NCBI GenBank assembly: GCA_900752195.1
Contig: CAADUJ010000007.1
Coordinates: 62,001 to 126,000, forward strand
Length of the DNA stretch: 64,000 bases
Direction of reading: 5' to 3'
Origin: an uncultured Negativicutes bacterium
GTDB taxonomy: Bacteria > Bacillota > Negativicutes > Veillonellales > Megasphaeraceae
Every line of letters starts with the position of its first letter. The first letter of the stretch is position 1. Under the pieces are notes generated by a model, which had not been told where the DNA came from, did not search any database, and saw only the letters and a list, made by a program, of their open reading frames with translations. This document shows, in pieces, positions 26,109 through 34,088 of the stretch. The position numbers and the translations under genes were made by a program.

Positions 26109-27473
26109 ATGAATATTAGAGATATATTCAAAATTATACTAAATAATCCCTACGGATCTATCTTCATTACCGATGCTAAGGGAGATGTCGTATTCGTTAA
26201 TTTAGGAGCGGAAAATTTACTTGGGAAAAAACGACGGGACTTACTGGGCGCCAATGTACGTACACTATTGCAGGAAGACTTTTATAATCAATCGACTGTC
26301 TTGGAGTGCATTTCTCATAAAAAAATTGTAGTAGGCCAATTAAAGGTATTCCATGGCAAACATTTTATGTCCGTGTCAGTGCCCATCTTGAATACGCAAG
26401 GCGACGTCATCGCAACGATTACGAATTCTACTGATAATGCCATCATCAACGAATATATAAGCGCGTTAGATCAGGAACAACAAAAAAACAGAAGATACAG
26501 AGAAACGTTGCGATATTTACACGATATGGACAATCCTTCCAATACGTTCATCGCGGAAAGTCCGCGTATGAAGGTAATCATGGCGACGGCCAAACGCATT
26601 GCCGAAACAGATTGCAATGTATTGATTTTAGGTGAATCCGGAACTGGTAAAGACGTCCTGGCTAACTATATCCATAGTCAGAGTTTGCGAGCTGACAAAT
26701 CGTTTATTCCTATCAATTGTGCAACCATTCCTGCAGATTTACTCGAATCGGAACTGTTTGGCTATGAGAAGGGCGCTTTTACCGGAGCCAATGATAAGGG
26801 GAAAATAGGGATTTTAGAAATGGCCAATCATGGCACGTTGTTTTTGGATGAAGTAGGAGAAATGCCCTTGCCCTTGCAGGCTAAATTCTTGCGCATATTG
26901 GAAACTGGAGAGGTACAGCGCCTGGGAAGCACGGTGACAAAGAAGATAGATTTCCGGTTGATTGCTGCGACGAACCGTAATTTATTACAAATGGTACATG
27001 ACGGGACCTTCCGTGACGATTTATATTATCGGTTGAATGTGGTACCTGTCACATTGCCTCCATTGCGGGAACGGCCAGAAGATATGGAAGCCTTGGCCAT
27101 GGTATTTCTTCAGCGGTTCAATATGAAATATAATGCAACAAAGAAACTGGATGAGAGGGCCATACATCATTTACGACAGTATGACTGGCCCGGCAATATC
27201 AGGGAACTGCAAAACGTCATAGAGCGGTATATCATCACAAATATGGATATATCTTCACTCGTTCAACTTACTGCGCCATCGCCTCAGCCCGATAGGCAGG
27301 AAGAAAACACGGCTCCTTTTGAATTTCAAGATTTAAAAAACTATATGCGGATGGTGGAACGGGAATATATCGAAAAGGCTGTGGCCGCCTGTGACGGAAA
27401 GATTGCCAGGGCGGCAGAAAAATTACACGTCCATCGGTCCATGATATACAAAAAATTAAATTTGAAAGAGTAG
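26109..27473 (+). CDS. PAS-domain sigma-54-dependent transcriptional activator
   Basis: A 454-residue bacterial enhancer-binding protein. An N-terminal PAS sensor (about 10-110) and a charged coiled linker (115-140) precede an AAA+ domain with Walker A GESGTGKD (175-182), the sigma-54 contact loop GAFTGA (222-227) and Walker B TLFLDEVGEM. A Fis-type helix-turn-helix is at the C-terminus (AAEKLHVHRSMIYKKL). The signal is unknown. It probably activates the CoA-transferase gene just downstream, whose upstream region has tandem inverted repeats and a -24/-12-like element. Confidence 0.93.
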   Translation: MNIRDIFKIILNNPYGSIFITDAKGDVVFVNLGAENLLGKKRRDLLGANVRTLLQEDFYNQSTVLECISHKKIVVGQLKVFHGKHFMSVSVPILNTQGDVIATITNSTDNAIINEYISALDQEQQKNRRYRETLRYLHDMDNPSNTFIAESPRMKVIMATAKRIAETDCNVLILGESGTGKDVLANYIHSQSLRADKSFIPINCATIPADLLESELFGYEKGAFTGANDKGKIGILEMANHGTLFLDEVGEMPLPLQAKFLRILETGEVQRLGSTVTKKIDFRLIAATNRNLLQMVHDGTFRDDLYYRLNVVPVTLPPLRERPEDMEALAMVFLQRFNMKYNATKKLDERAIHHLRQYDWPGNIRELQNVIERYIITNMDISSLVQLTAPSPQPDRQEENTAPFEFQDLKNYMRMVEREYIEKAVAACDGKIARAAEKLHVHRSMIYKKLNLKE

Positions 27474-27479
27474 AACATA

Positions 27480-27515
27480 TTCGACATTGTCGAACATAAT
27501 CGACAGAATGTGTCG
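27480..27515. promoter_or_regulatory. Tandem inverted repeats, candidate enhancer sites for the activator
   Basis: TTCGACATTGTCGAA (27480-27494) is a perfect 7+1+7 palindrome. CGACAGAATGTGTCG (27501-27515) repeats the same CGACA/TGTCG arms with a 5-base centre. Centres are 21 bp apart, two helical turns, as expected for a cooperative enhancer-binding protein. Confidence 0.6.
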
Positions 27516-27576
27516 CTTTTTGGCAACATATTTCAGATGTGAAATGTCTGTCTATTGCAATATGTACTATCGAAAA

Positions 27577-27618
27577 AGGGGATACTATCGCTTCTTACGG
27601 TATGTCCTCTTTTTTTGA
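27577..27618 (+). terminator. Probable terminator after the activator gene
   Basis: AGGGGATAC pairs with GTATGTCCT (eight of nine pairs, one G-U) around a 14-base loop, followed by a T-run. It lies upstream of the -24/-12 element, so it would insulate the CoA-transferase from read-through. Confidence 0.55.
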
Positions 27619-27624
27619 TTCATA

Positions 27625-27641
27625 TTGGCATGAATATTTCA
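27625..27641 (+). promoter_or_regulatory. Candidate sigma-54 (-24/-12) promoter
   Basis: TTGGCATG-N4-TTTCA against consensus TTGGCACG-N4-TTGCA. The -24 GG is present, but the -12 GC is changed to TC, so the element is imperfect. It is 122 bases before the CoA-transferase ATG and about 115-155 bases downstream of the enhancer-like repeats. Confidence 0.45.
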
Positions 27642-27762
27642 TATATACTGGTGAATATCAGCTGATACATCGAAACGCGATGAAACCAACTAGTTTGCAA
27701 GGCAGTTTCAGTATTTGTACGTTCCATGATTGCCAATACCATCATGTAAGGAGGGTCAGACT

Positions 27763-28980
27763 ATGAGAAACCAATTGCCATTAGAAAATATTAAAGTAAT
27801 AGACTTGTCATCATTTGCAGCCGTTTCTTCTACGGGCCGTCTGCTGGCTGATTGGGGAGCCGATGTCATTAAAGTAGAATCCCTTCGGGGCGATGCATGG
27901 AGACAGTTTGCCTGTGTCGGAAATGTTCCTGCCACAGAAGATGAAAACCCGTGCTGGGAAATTAACAATAGCAATAAACGCGACATTGCCTTGAATCTCA
28001 GGGATCCTGACGGAATGGAAGTGCTCCATCGTCTCTTGAAAGATGCTGATGTATTTATTACCAACTATCGTATGAAAGCCCTGAAAGGGATGAAATTGAC
28101 TTATGAAGATTTGGCTCCGCAATATCCTCGTCTGGTTTGGGGACACCTCAGTGGCTATGGTGAAGAAGGACCAGATGCAAAAAGACCGGGATTTGATGTG
28201 GCTACGTATTGGGCGCGTACCGGTCTGATGCTCGATGCTGGCGAACCGACGGCAGCTCCCCTTTCTCAGCTTTACGGATTTGGAGATATTTCGACAGGAA
28301 CCGTCTTGGCCGGAGGTATCTGCGCGGCCTTATGTAAACAAATGCGCACAGGCCAGGGCAGTAAAGTTCAAATTTCTCTTATGGGTAATGCCATCTGGTC
28401 AGCCGGGCTAGTCATTATGGCTGCGCAAGATGCCTATAAGGATATATGGCCGAAACCGCGGACTATGCCGCCGAGTCCCCTTACGTGTTCCTATCAATGT
28501 AAGGACGGCGAATGGATTATTTTCTGCATTTTGGAATATAATCGGTATTATCCGGACTTTTGCAATACCATTGGGCGGCCGGATTTGATTACAGATGAAC
28601 GGTATAACTCCCTGGAACATGTAAAGGAACACAACACGGAATTTGTTCATCTGTTAGACCGTATCTTTGCGACGAAAACGAGAGACGAATGGTGCGAATT
28701 GTTCGATAAGACCGATATTGTATATGACAAGATCGTACATTTTAAAGATGTATCAAAAGATGAACAAGCACGGCAGTGTCAATACATCTTCGAACAAACC
28801 TTTAAGAATGGTCGGAAAGTCGTCATGCCTAATACGCCAATCGTCTTTAATGAAACGAGAAATAAGGTCAAAGAGGCGCCTTCCTTAGGAAAGGATAGTC
28901 AGGCGATCCTGCAGTCGTTAGGTTATTCAGAAGAAGACGTGAAGGCCTTTATTGAAAAAGGTGTGGTAAAAGTGCAGTAG
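27763..28980 (+). CDS. Type III (CaiB/BaiF) acyl-CoA transferase, FldA/HadA-like
   Basis: A 405-residue family III CoA-transferase. The likely catalytic aspartate is Asp175 in YGFGDISTG, aligning with the GDS aspartate of formyl-CoA transferase. The overall pattern (SSTGRLLADWGADVIKVES, NNSNKRDIALNLR, GYGEEGPD, RPGFD) is closest to the 2-hydroxyacyl-CoA transferases of amino-acid-fermenting Clostridia such as FldA and HadA. It would move CoA between a 2-hydroxy or other short organic acid and an acyl-CoA; the substrate cannot be read. The start at 27763 is behind AAGGAGGG. Probably sigma-54 controlled. No dehydratase genes adjoin. Confidence 0.85.
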   Translation: MRNQLPLENIKVIDLSSFAAVSSTGRLLADWGADVIKVESLRGDAWRQFACVGNVPATEDENPCWEINNSNKRDIALNLRDPDGMEVLHRLLKDADVFITNYRMKALKGMKLTYEDLAPQYPRLVWGHLSGYGEEGPDAKRPGFDVATYWARTGLMLDAGEPTAAPLSQLYGFGDISTGTVLAGGICAALCKQMRTGQGSKVQISLMGNAIWSAGLVIMAAQDAYKDIWPKPRTMPPSPLTCSYQCKDGEWIIFCILEYNRYYPDFCNTIGRPDLITDERYNSLEHVKEHNTEFVHLLDRIFATKTRDEWCELFDKTDIVYDKIVHFKDVSKDEQARQCQYIFEQTFKNGRKVVMPNTPIVFNETRNKVKEAPSLGKDSQAILQSLGYSEEDVKAFIEKGVVKVQ

Positions 28981-29336
28981 CCGGTGTATGTAGAAACGCC
29001 GTGGGCTGAAAATGTCGATGGCACAACATAGTCGGAAGGAAAGGGCGGATTCAGATTGTTGGATCCGTCCTTTTCTGCGTAGGCCTGTCGACGAGTTATA
29101 CTAGCCGATGGAAGTGCAGAGCCTAGAACGCGCGAAGAGATGATTGCGTCGTGTGTATGAACGACAGCTTCTGGACTGAATCAATAGGACGGAAAGGTCG
29201 TCTAAAGTAAACGAGCATCCATAGAAAGGCCCATGTAAAACCGCTGGAGACGGTTGCCATTCATACGCCGCCGTGGCGCGGACAGCGGCCAGAGGCAGTA
29301 GATGAGGGGAAGCGGTCTGTCTGTGCATAAAAGACC
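28981..29336. other. Gap without a recognised gene
   Basis: Apart from the terminator at 29041, this GC-rich stretch has no supported coding frame and matches no RNA family that I recognise. A weak TATACT sits at 29097 with a poor -35, and there is a short hairpin near 29250 (AACCG...CGGTT). It may be decayed sequence or an unlisted RNA. Confidence 0.4.
29041..29075 (+). terminator. Intrinsic terminator after the CoA-transferase
   Basis: AAGGGCGGAT/ATCCGTCCTT stem of 10 pairs (one G-U), with a T-rich end. Confidence 0.8.
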
Positions 29337-29365
29337 TTGACAAAGCCTTAGGTGACCGATATAAT
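29337..29365 (+). promoter_or_regulatory. Consensus promoter of yceD-rpmF
   Basis: TTGACA (29337-29342), 17-base spacer, TATAAT (29360-29365): exact consensus, 22 bases before the ATG. Confidence 0.92.
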
Positions 29366-29386
29366 AGTTAAGTCGAGGTAGAAATT

Positions 29387-29881
29387 ATGAAACTACAAGT
29401 CGAAGAAGCATTAAAAGAGAAGGGGAAAGAGTTTCCTTTTTCCTTTAACGTACCGGCTGCCGAGTTAGGTGACGTTGACGCTTTTCCTTGGAAAAGCCAT
29501 GATGTGGCTGTGGAAGGCGCGTTTGTGTTCGATGGCAACCATCTCGTTGTCCGTGGAACGATACACACAACAGCTGTGTATACTTGCAGCCGCTGTCTGA
29601 CACCGGTATCGGTGGATCGGAATGCAACACTGTCTGAAGTCTATGGTACGGAAGCAGAGCTTCCCAACGATGTATTGCCCTATAACGGTCAATACATTGA
29701 TCTGACGGAGACAATTAGAGAAATCTTGATCCTCAGCGAACCTATGAAGGTCTTGTGCCGACCAGACTGTAAAGGCCTTTGCCCACAGTGCGGCGCTAAC
29801 CTGAATGAAGGACCCTGTAGTTGTCCTACCGACAGTATTGATCCCAGAATGGCAGTCTTAGCAAAATTATTGCATTCATAA
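29387..29881 (+). CDS. yceD: YceD family (DUF177) protein
   Basis: A 164-residue protein of the DUF177 family, found almost always just before rpmF and implicated in 23S rRNA or ribosome assembly. Marks are the CSRCLTPV cysteine pair and the C-terminal CRPDCKGLCPQCGANLNEGPC cluster, probably binding zinc. The short leader implies efficient transcription with rpmF, which follows after 39 bases. Confidence 0.93.
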   Translation: MKLQVEEALKEKGKEFPFSFNVPAAELGDVDAFPWKSHDVAVEGAFVFDGNHLVVRGTIHTTAVYTCSRCLTPVSVDRNATLSEVYGTEAELPNDVLPYNGQYIDLTETIREILILSEPMKVLCRPDCKGLCPQCGANLNEGPCSCPTDSIDPRMAVLAKLLHS

Positions 29882-29920
29882 GACGCCGATTCGTACCATG
29901 ATTTTAAGGAGGTGCAGAAC

Positions 29921-30106
29921 ATGGCAGTACCAAAGAACAGATTGTCCCAGACTCGTCAGAAAATGCGTCGTGCAAACTGGAAGCTGACTGCTCCTGGTTT
30001 TGTAGAATGCCCGCAGTGCCACGAAGCAATGATGCCTCATCATGTATGCCCGACTTGCGGCTACTACAAAGGCAAACAGGTTGTAAATAATACATCTGCT
30101 GAATAA
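29921..30106 (+). CDS. rpmF: 50S ribosomal protein L32, zinc-binding form
   Basis: A 61-residue ribosomal protein opening MAVPKNRLSQTRQKMRR, with zinc cysteines in CPQC and CPTCGYY, so it is the C+ form. The start at 29921 is behind AAGGAGGTG. It is co-transcribed with yceD and ends at a strong terminator. Confidence 0.97.
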   Translation: MAVPKNRLSQTRQKMRRANWKLTAPGFVECPQCHEAMMPHHVCPTCGYYKGKQVVNNTSAE

Positions 30107-30123
30107 TGACGGAATGATAGAAG

Positions 30124-30150
30124 GCGTACTCCTAGGAGTGCGCTTTTTTT
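30124..30150 (+). terminator. Intrinsic terminator after rpmF
   Basis: GCGTACTCC/GGAGTGCGC stem with a two-base turn and seven T residues. Confidence 0.9.
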
Positions 30151-30169
30151 CGTTTTTGCTGACTTTTCC

Positions 30170-30197
30170 TGTGACCTGAATACGAATATGATATAAT
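30170..30197 (+). promoter_or_regulatory. Candidate promoter of the OLD-family gene
   Basis: TGTGAC (30170-30175), 16-base spacer, TATAAT (30192-30197). The -10 is good, the -35 poor. Confidence 0.5.
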
Positions 30198-30250
30198 ATA
30201 TATACTACATATTCAAGTGATTCCTGTGATTCAGGTACGGTGGTGATATC

Positions 30251-31912
30251 TTGTATATTCGTTATATCCATATCAAAAACTATCGAAATTTTCTAGATGT
30301 CGAAATGACATTCCACGATAAGGCCAATTATCTCGTCGGTGAAAATGCCATCGGCAAGAGCGGTTTCCTGCACCTTTTAAAGGTTATCAGTGAAGGGACG
30401 GGCTTTACCGAAGACGATTACGCCAAGACGGAAGATCCCATTGTCGTCATCATTGAACTGGTCCTTTTGCAGAGCGACAAAGAACACTTTGCCGATTTCA
30501 CGTTATCTCATACGATGAAACGGCGCGTGCGCATAGAAAAGCGGGTAGAAGAGATTTATCCCCGTCTCTATGACGACGAAACGAATGAACGCATCTCCCT
30601 CAATTTGATCCGACGCATCCGGTATATTGCCTATTCGTTGTCGTCGCCTCTTATGCGAACGATTCCTTCGCAAGTGTATCGTAAACTTGAAAAAAGACTT
30701 CTTGAACTGAGTCGTGATGACGGGCATTCCTTTACGCCGGAACTGCAGCAGTTCATTCGGCATGAAGCCCAGTACAGTATGCACGATACGTCGTATTACG
30801 TCGACATTTTCCTGTTGAGCCGTATGTTGAACAGCTTTGAGCGCCCTCGGGCAGATAATATGAAATTTATTTCCGTAGCCGCTCTGGAAATTATTACGCA
30901 GATTTACATGATGAACATGAGCAAAGCTACGCCATTGCACCATACGCTCATTGTCGATGAAAAGGGGCGGAAATGGCTGCCTCTTATCATTTCTATTGAC
31001 GAACCGGAAATCCATCTCCATCCGCATATGCAGCGGTCAATCCTGCGCTATTATAAGGCTCTTCTTAATAACGAAGATCCCCAGTTTTTAGCGCTATTAC
31101 GACAGTTGTTCCAGATAGACGGACTGCGGGGACAGCTTTTCGTCGTCACCCATTCGACAGATTCTCTCGTCGATGATTATCGCAATATCATCCGGTTCTA
31201 CCGCAATCAGGAGGGTACGGTCTGCACGGCCTGTGGCTCATTGATCCAGTTCAGTCAGGAAATCGAAAAGCATCTGATTATGCATTTCCCTGAAGTGAAG
31301 GAAGCTCTCTATTCCCGGTCTGTCATCATCGTTGAAGGCGAAACAGAATACGGCTGTTTCGGACTTTTCGGATCGACTCTGGATATTCCTTTCGACTATT
31401 ATGGCATATGTCTCATCAATGCCCGCGGCGAAAGCTCTATTGCGAAGATACGGCAATTGCTGACGTATTTCCATATCCCTACAGTCGTTTTATATGATGC
31501 CGACGTGAAGGGAAGCAAGACCATATCGAAGCACACCTTCTTTACAGACGGCATTTGCTTTGAAATGGATTTAGCTAAGACCATGATCGATCATGGCAAG
31601 CGCCGCGAATTGGATCGCATTGCCGATACCGTCAACGGCGAACACGCCCGTGCTACGACGGATATGCTGAAAAAGGCTTGCCGCAAGCTGGATCTCAATT
31701 ATCATGACTATCCGGCGCGGCTCTTGTGGAATGTCAATCCCCGGAACAGGATGCAACTATACGTGTACTATTTCGCCTGGCTGTATAGCAATAAAGGCGT
31801 CATCTTGGGGCGCCTTATTGGACAAAGCTTGGACAAAAGGATCATTCCACCTGCTTTTGTCCGCGTCATTGAAGATGCCGGCAACTTAGCCCGTTCAGAA
31901 TGTAGTGAATAA
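30251..31912 (+). CDS. OLD-family ATPase/TOPRIM nuclease-like protein
   Basis: A 553-residue protein with an ABC-type AAA ATPase and a C-terminal TOPRIM domain, the layout of overcoming-lysogenization-defect (OLD) proteins. Walker A is GENAIGKS (30-37), Walker B is IISIDEPEIHLHP and the switch is VTHST. The TOPRIM acidic set appears as IVEGETE, INARGESSI and YDADVKGS. Starts at TTG 30251. OLD proteins are DNA nucleases, several used against phages. No UvrD-like partner (as in Gabija) follows, so it looks like a stand-alone class 1 member. topB is 14 bases downstream, suggesting co-transcription and perhaps a DNA-repair role instead. Confidence 0.82.
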   Translation: MYIRYIHIKNYRNFLDVEMTFHDKANYLVGENAIGKSGFLHLLKVISEGTGFTEDDYAKTEDPIVVIIELVLLQSDKEHFADFTLSHTMKRRVRIEKRVEEIYPRLYDDETNERISLNLIRRIRYIAYSLSSPLMRTIPSQVYRKLEKRLLELSRDDGHSFTPELQQFIRHEAQYSMHDTSYYVDIFLLSRMLNSFERPRADNMKFISVAALEIITQIYMMNMSKATPLHHTLIVDEKGRKWLPLIISIDEPEIHLHPHMQRSILRYYKALLNNEDPQFLALLRQLFQIDGLRGQLFVVTHSTDSLVDDYRNIIRFYRNQEGTVCTACGSLIQFSQEIEKHLIMHFPEVKEALYSRSVIIVEGETEYGCFGLFGSTLDIPFDYYGICLINARGESSIAKIRQLLTYFHIPTVVLYDADVKGSKTISKHTFFTDGICFEMDLAKTMIDHGKRRELDRIADTVNGEHARATTDMLKKACRKLDLNYHDYPARLLWNVNPRNRMQLYVYYFAWLYSNKGVILGRLIGQSLDKRIIPPAFVRVIEDAGNLARSECSE

Positions 31913-31926
31913 AGGTAGGGTATGTA

Positions 31927-34068
31927 ATGAAATTGTTTATAGCGGAAAAGCCGAGTATGGCTCGTGAGCTCGCCCAATGCCTTCCAGCTCCTCAGTCGAG
32001 AGGGAATGGCTTCATCAAAACCGGTGGCGGTATCGTCACCTGGGCATACGGTCATGTCCTGCAGCAAGCCGAACCACAGGATTACGATGGCCGATACAAG
32101 ACATGGCGGGCAGAAGATCTGCCTATTATTCCAGAAGCGTGGAAGCTGTTGATCAGTCCGGACAGTAAGGACCAGTTCCAGACGATTTGCCGCCTCATCG
32201 AAGAAGCCGATACGATTGTCAATGCCGGTGACCCCGATAGAGAGGGACAGCTTCTTATCGATGAAATCCTCGATTATATTCATAATACGAAACCGGTCCA
32301 ACGCATCTTGCTCAATGCCCTCGACGAAAAGAGCATTCATGAAGCCCTTGATGATTTGCGGGACAATCATGATTTCCTGCATTTAAAGGAATCGGCTCTT
32401 GCTAGAAGCAGGGCCGATTGGCTTATCGGTATGAACTTGTCGAGAGCCTATACATTGGCAGCGCAGCGGCAGGGCCATCACGTCGTTTTTCCCATTGGCC
32501 GCGTCAAGACGCCGACACTGGTACTGGTCGTACGGCGCCAGAGAGAATTAGACAATTTCAAACCGGTGACCTATTACGTCGTCAAAGCTGATTTTCTCCA
32601 TGAAAGGGGATTGATTCAGGCCCAGTGGCAACCGGCTGATACGCTTCCTGGTCTGGATGAGGAAGGCCGCGTCATCGATGAACGTCAGGCACAGGCGGTG
32701 TTGGAAAAACTCCAGGCCCATCCGGAAGGGACGATTGAGGAACGGAAGAAGACGAAGAAAAAAGAAAACCAACGCCTTCCGTTATCTCTCTCGGCTTTGC
32801 AAGTCCTGGCGGGGAAACGCTACGGCTATAGCCCGCAGCAAGTCCTCGATACGGCACAGCAGCTCTATGAACGGAAACTGACGTCCTATCCCCGCTCCGA
32901 TTGTGAATATCTGCCCCTCAACCAGCGCAAAGATGTACCGAAGATATTGGGCAACCTTGGCCAAATCCAGGCGGGAAAGCTTCCCCACTGGGTAGAAGGA
33001 GCTGACGGATCCATTAAGAGCAGAGCTTGGAATGACAGCAAAATCACGGCTCACCATGCCATCATTCCGACGACGGTGCCGTGCCATTTTGAAAAGCTGA
33101 CATCGATGCAGCAACACATCTATTATCTCGTTGCTCAGGCGTATATAGCCCAGTTTTATCCTGTCCACGAATACGATCAGACCCGAATTGTCATCAAAGC
33201 GGCTGAAGAGACCTTCATTGCCCATGGCAAGGTCATCACACAGATGGGATGGAAAGAGTTGTATCGCTCGGATAAGCATGACGACGAAGACGATAAAGGC
33301 GAATTACCGGTCGTTCGTAAAGGCGATGCAGTTACGTACCAACAGGGGACTATCGACAAAAAGGCGACGAAGCCGCCACAACGGTTCACATCGTCGACGC
33401 TGCTTCAGGCGATGAAGGAAATCTATAAGTACGTAAAGGACGATTCTCTTAAAAAGAAACTCAAGGAAGTCCAGGGAATTGGTACAGAAGCGACGCGGGC
33501 GACGATCATCAACGAATTGATCCGCCGCAAATTCCTCGTAGAGGAAGGAAAGAAAAAGTATTTGAAACCCACTCAGATGGCATACATGCTCGTCGATGCC
33601 TTGCCTGATGAAATGGTATATCCCGATGAAACAGCAATATGGGAAGATCGACTGTATCAGATGAGTGAAGGAAAAGACAGCCTTCAGGCCTTTTTAGATG
33701 ATCAGATCGCGTTCCTGAAGCGCCTTGTCACGGCGGCAGGTACGGCAGCCATAGAACCGCAGAAAACGGCAGATGGCAACGTCGTGACGTGTCCTCAGTG
33801 TGGCAGTCCCATGGTTCTTCGCCATGGTAAGTATGGCAATTTTTACGGTTGCTCCCAATATCCGAAGTGTCGTTGTACGAGACAGGATGCCGACGCACAC
33901 GTCGACGAAAAGGATAAGAAGTATAAATGTCCCCGCTGTACAGATGGATATTTTGTCAAACGCAGCGGCCCATATGGTGACTTCTGGACATGCAGTACGG
34001 CGACGTGCCATACCAGATGCGCCGATGTAGACGGCGTACCGAGTCTGTTTCAGAATCATAAGGCTTGA
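31927..34068 (+). CDS. topB: DNA topoisomerase III
   Basis: A 713-residue type IA topoisomerase for decatenation and recombination intermediates. The N-terminal TOPRIM is seen in LFIAEKPSMAREL and NAGDPDREGQLL. Active-site Tyr321 lies in TSYPRSDCEYL. The C-terminus adds two Cys4 zinc modules (CPQCGSPM...CSQYPKC and CPRCTDGY...CSTATC), typical of Firmicute and plasmid TopB rather than E. coli TopIII. The ATG is 14 bases after the OLD-family gene. Confidence 0.95.
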   Translation: MKLFIAEKPSMARELAQCLPAPQSRGNGFIKTGGGIVTWAYGHVLQQAEPQDYDGRYKTWRAEDLPIIPEAWKLLISPDSKDQFQTICRLIEEADTIVNAGDPDREGQLLIDEILDYIHNTKPVQRILLNALDEKSIHEALDDLRDNHDFLHLKESALARSRADWLIGMNLSRAYTLAAQRQGHHVVFPIGRVKTPTLVLVVRRQRELDNFKPVTYYVVKADFLHERGLIQAQWQPADTLPGLDEEGRVIDERQAQAVLEKLQAHPEGTIEERKKTKKKENQRLPLSLSALQVLAGKRYGYSPQQVLDTAQQLYERKLTSYPRSDCEYLPLNQRKDVPKILGNLGQIQAGKLPHWVEGADGSIKSRAWNDSKITAHHAIIPTTVPCHFEKLTSMQQHIYYLVAQAYIAQFYPVHEYDQTRIVIKAAEETFIAHGKVITQMGWKELYRSDKHDDEDDKGELPVVRKGDAVTYQQGTIDKKATKPPQRFTSSTLLQAMKEIYKYVKDDSLKKKLKEVQGIGTEATRATIINELIRRKFLVEEGKKKYLKPTQMAYMLVDALPDEMVYPDETAIWEDRLYQMSEGKDSLQAFLDDQIAFLKRLVTAAGTAAIEPQKTADGNVVTCPQCGSPMVLRHGKYGNFYGCSQYPKCRCTRQDADAHVDEKDKKYKCPRCTDGYFVKRSGPYGDFWTCSTATCHTRCADVDGVPSLFQNHKA

Positions 34069-34088
34069 TGGACACGGGAGGTGACGTT

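Noticed and set aside
29101..29343. 80-codon minus-strand open frame in the gap before yceD
   Set aside because: Low-complexity Arg/Ser-rich translation, no ribosome site, and it would start within the yceD promoter.
30251..34068. Gabija-type defence pair (GajA-GajB)
   Set aside because: The ATPase/TOPRIM gene fits GajA in outline, but the next gene is topoisomerase III, not a UvrD-like helicase.
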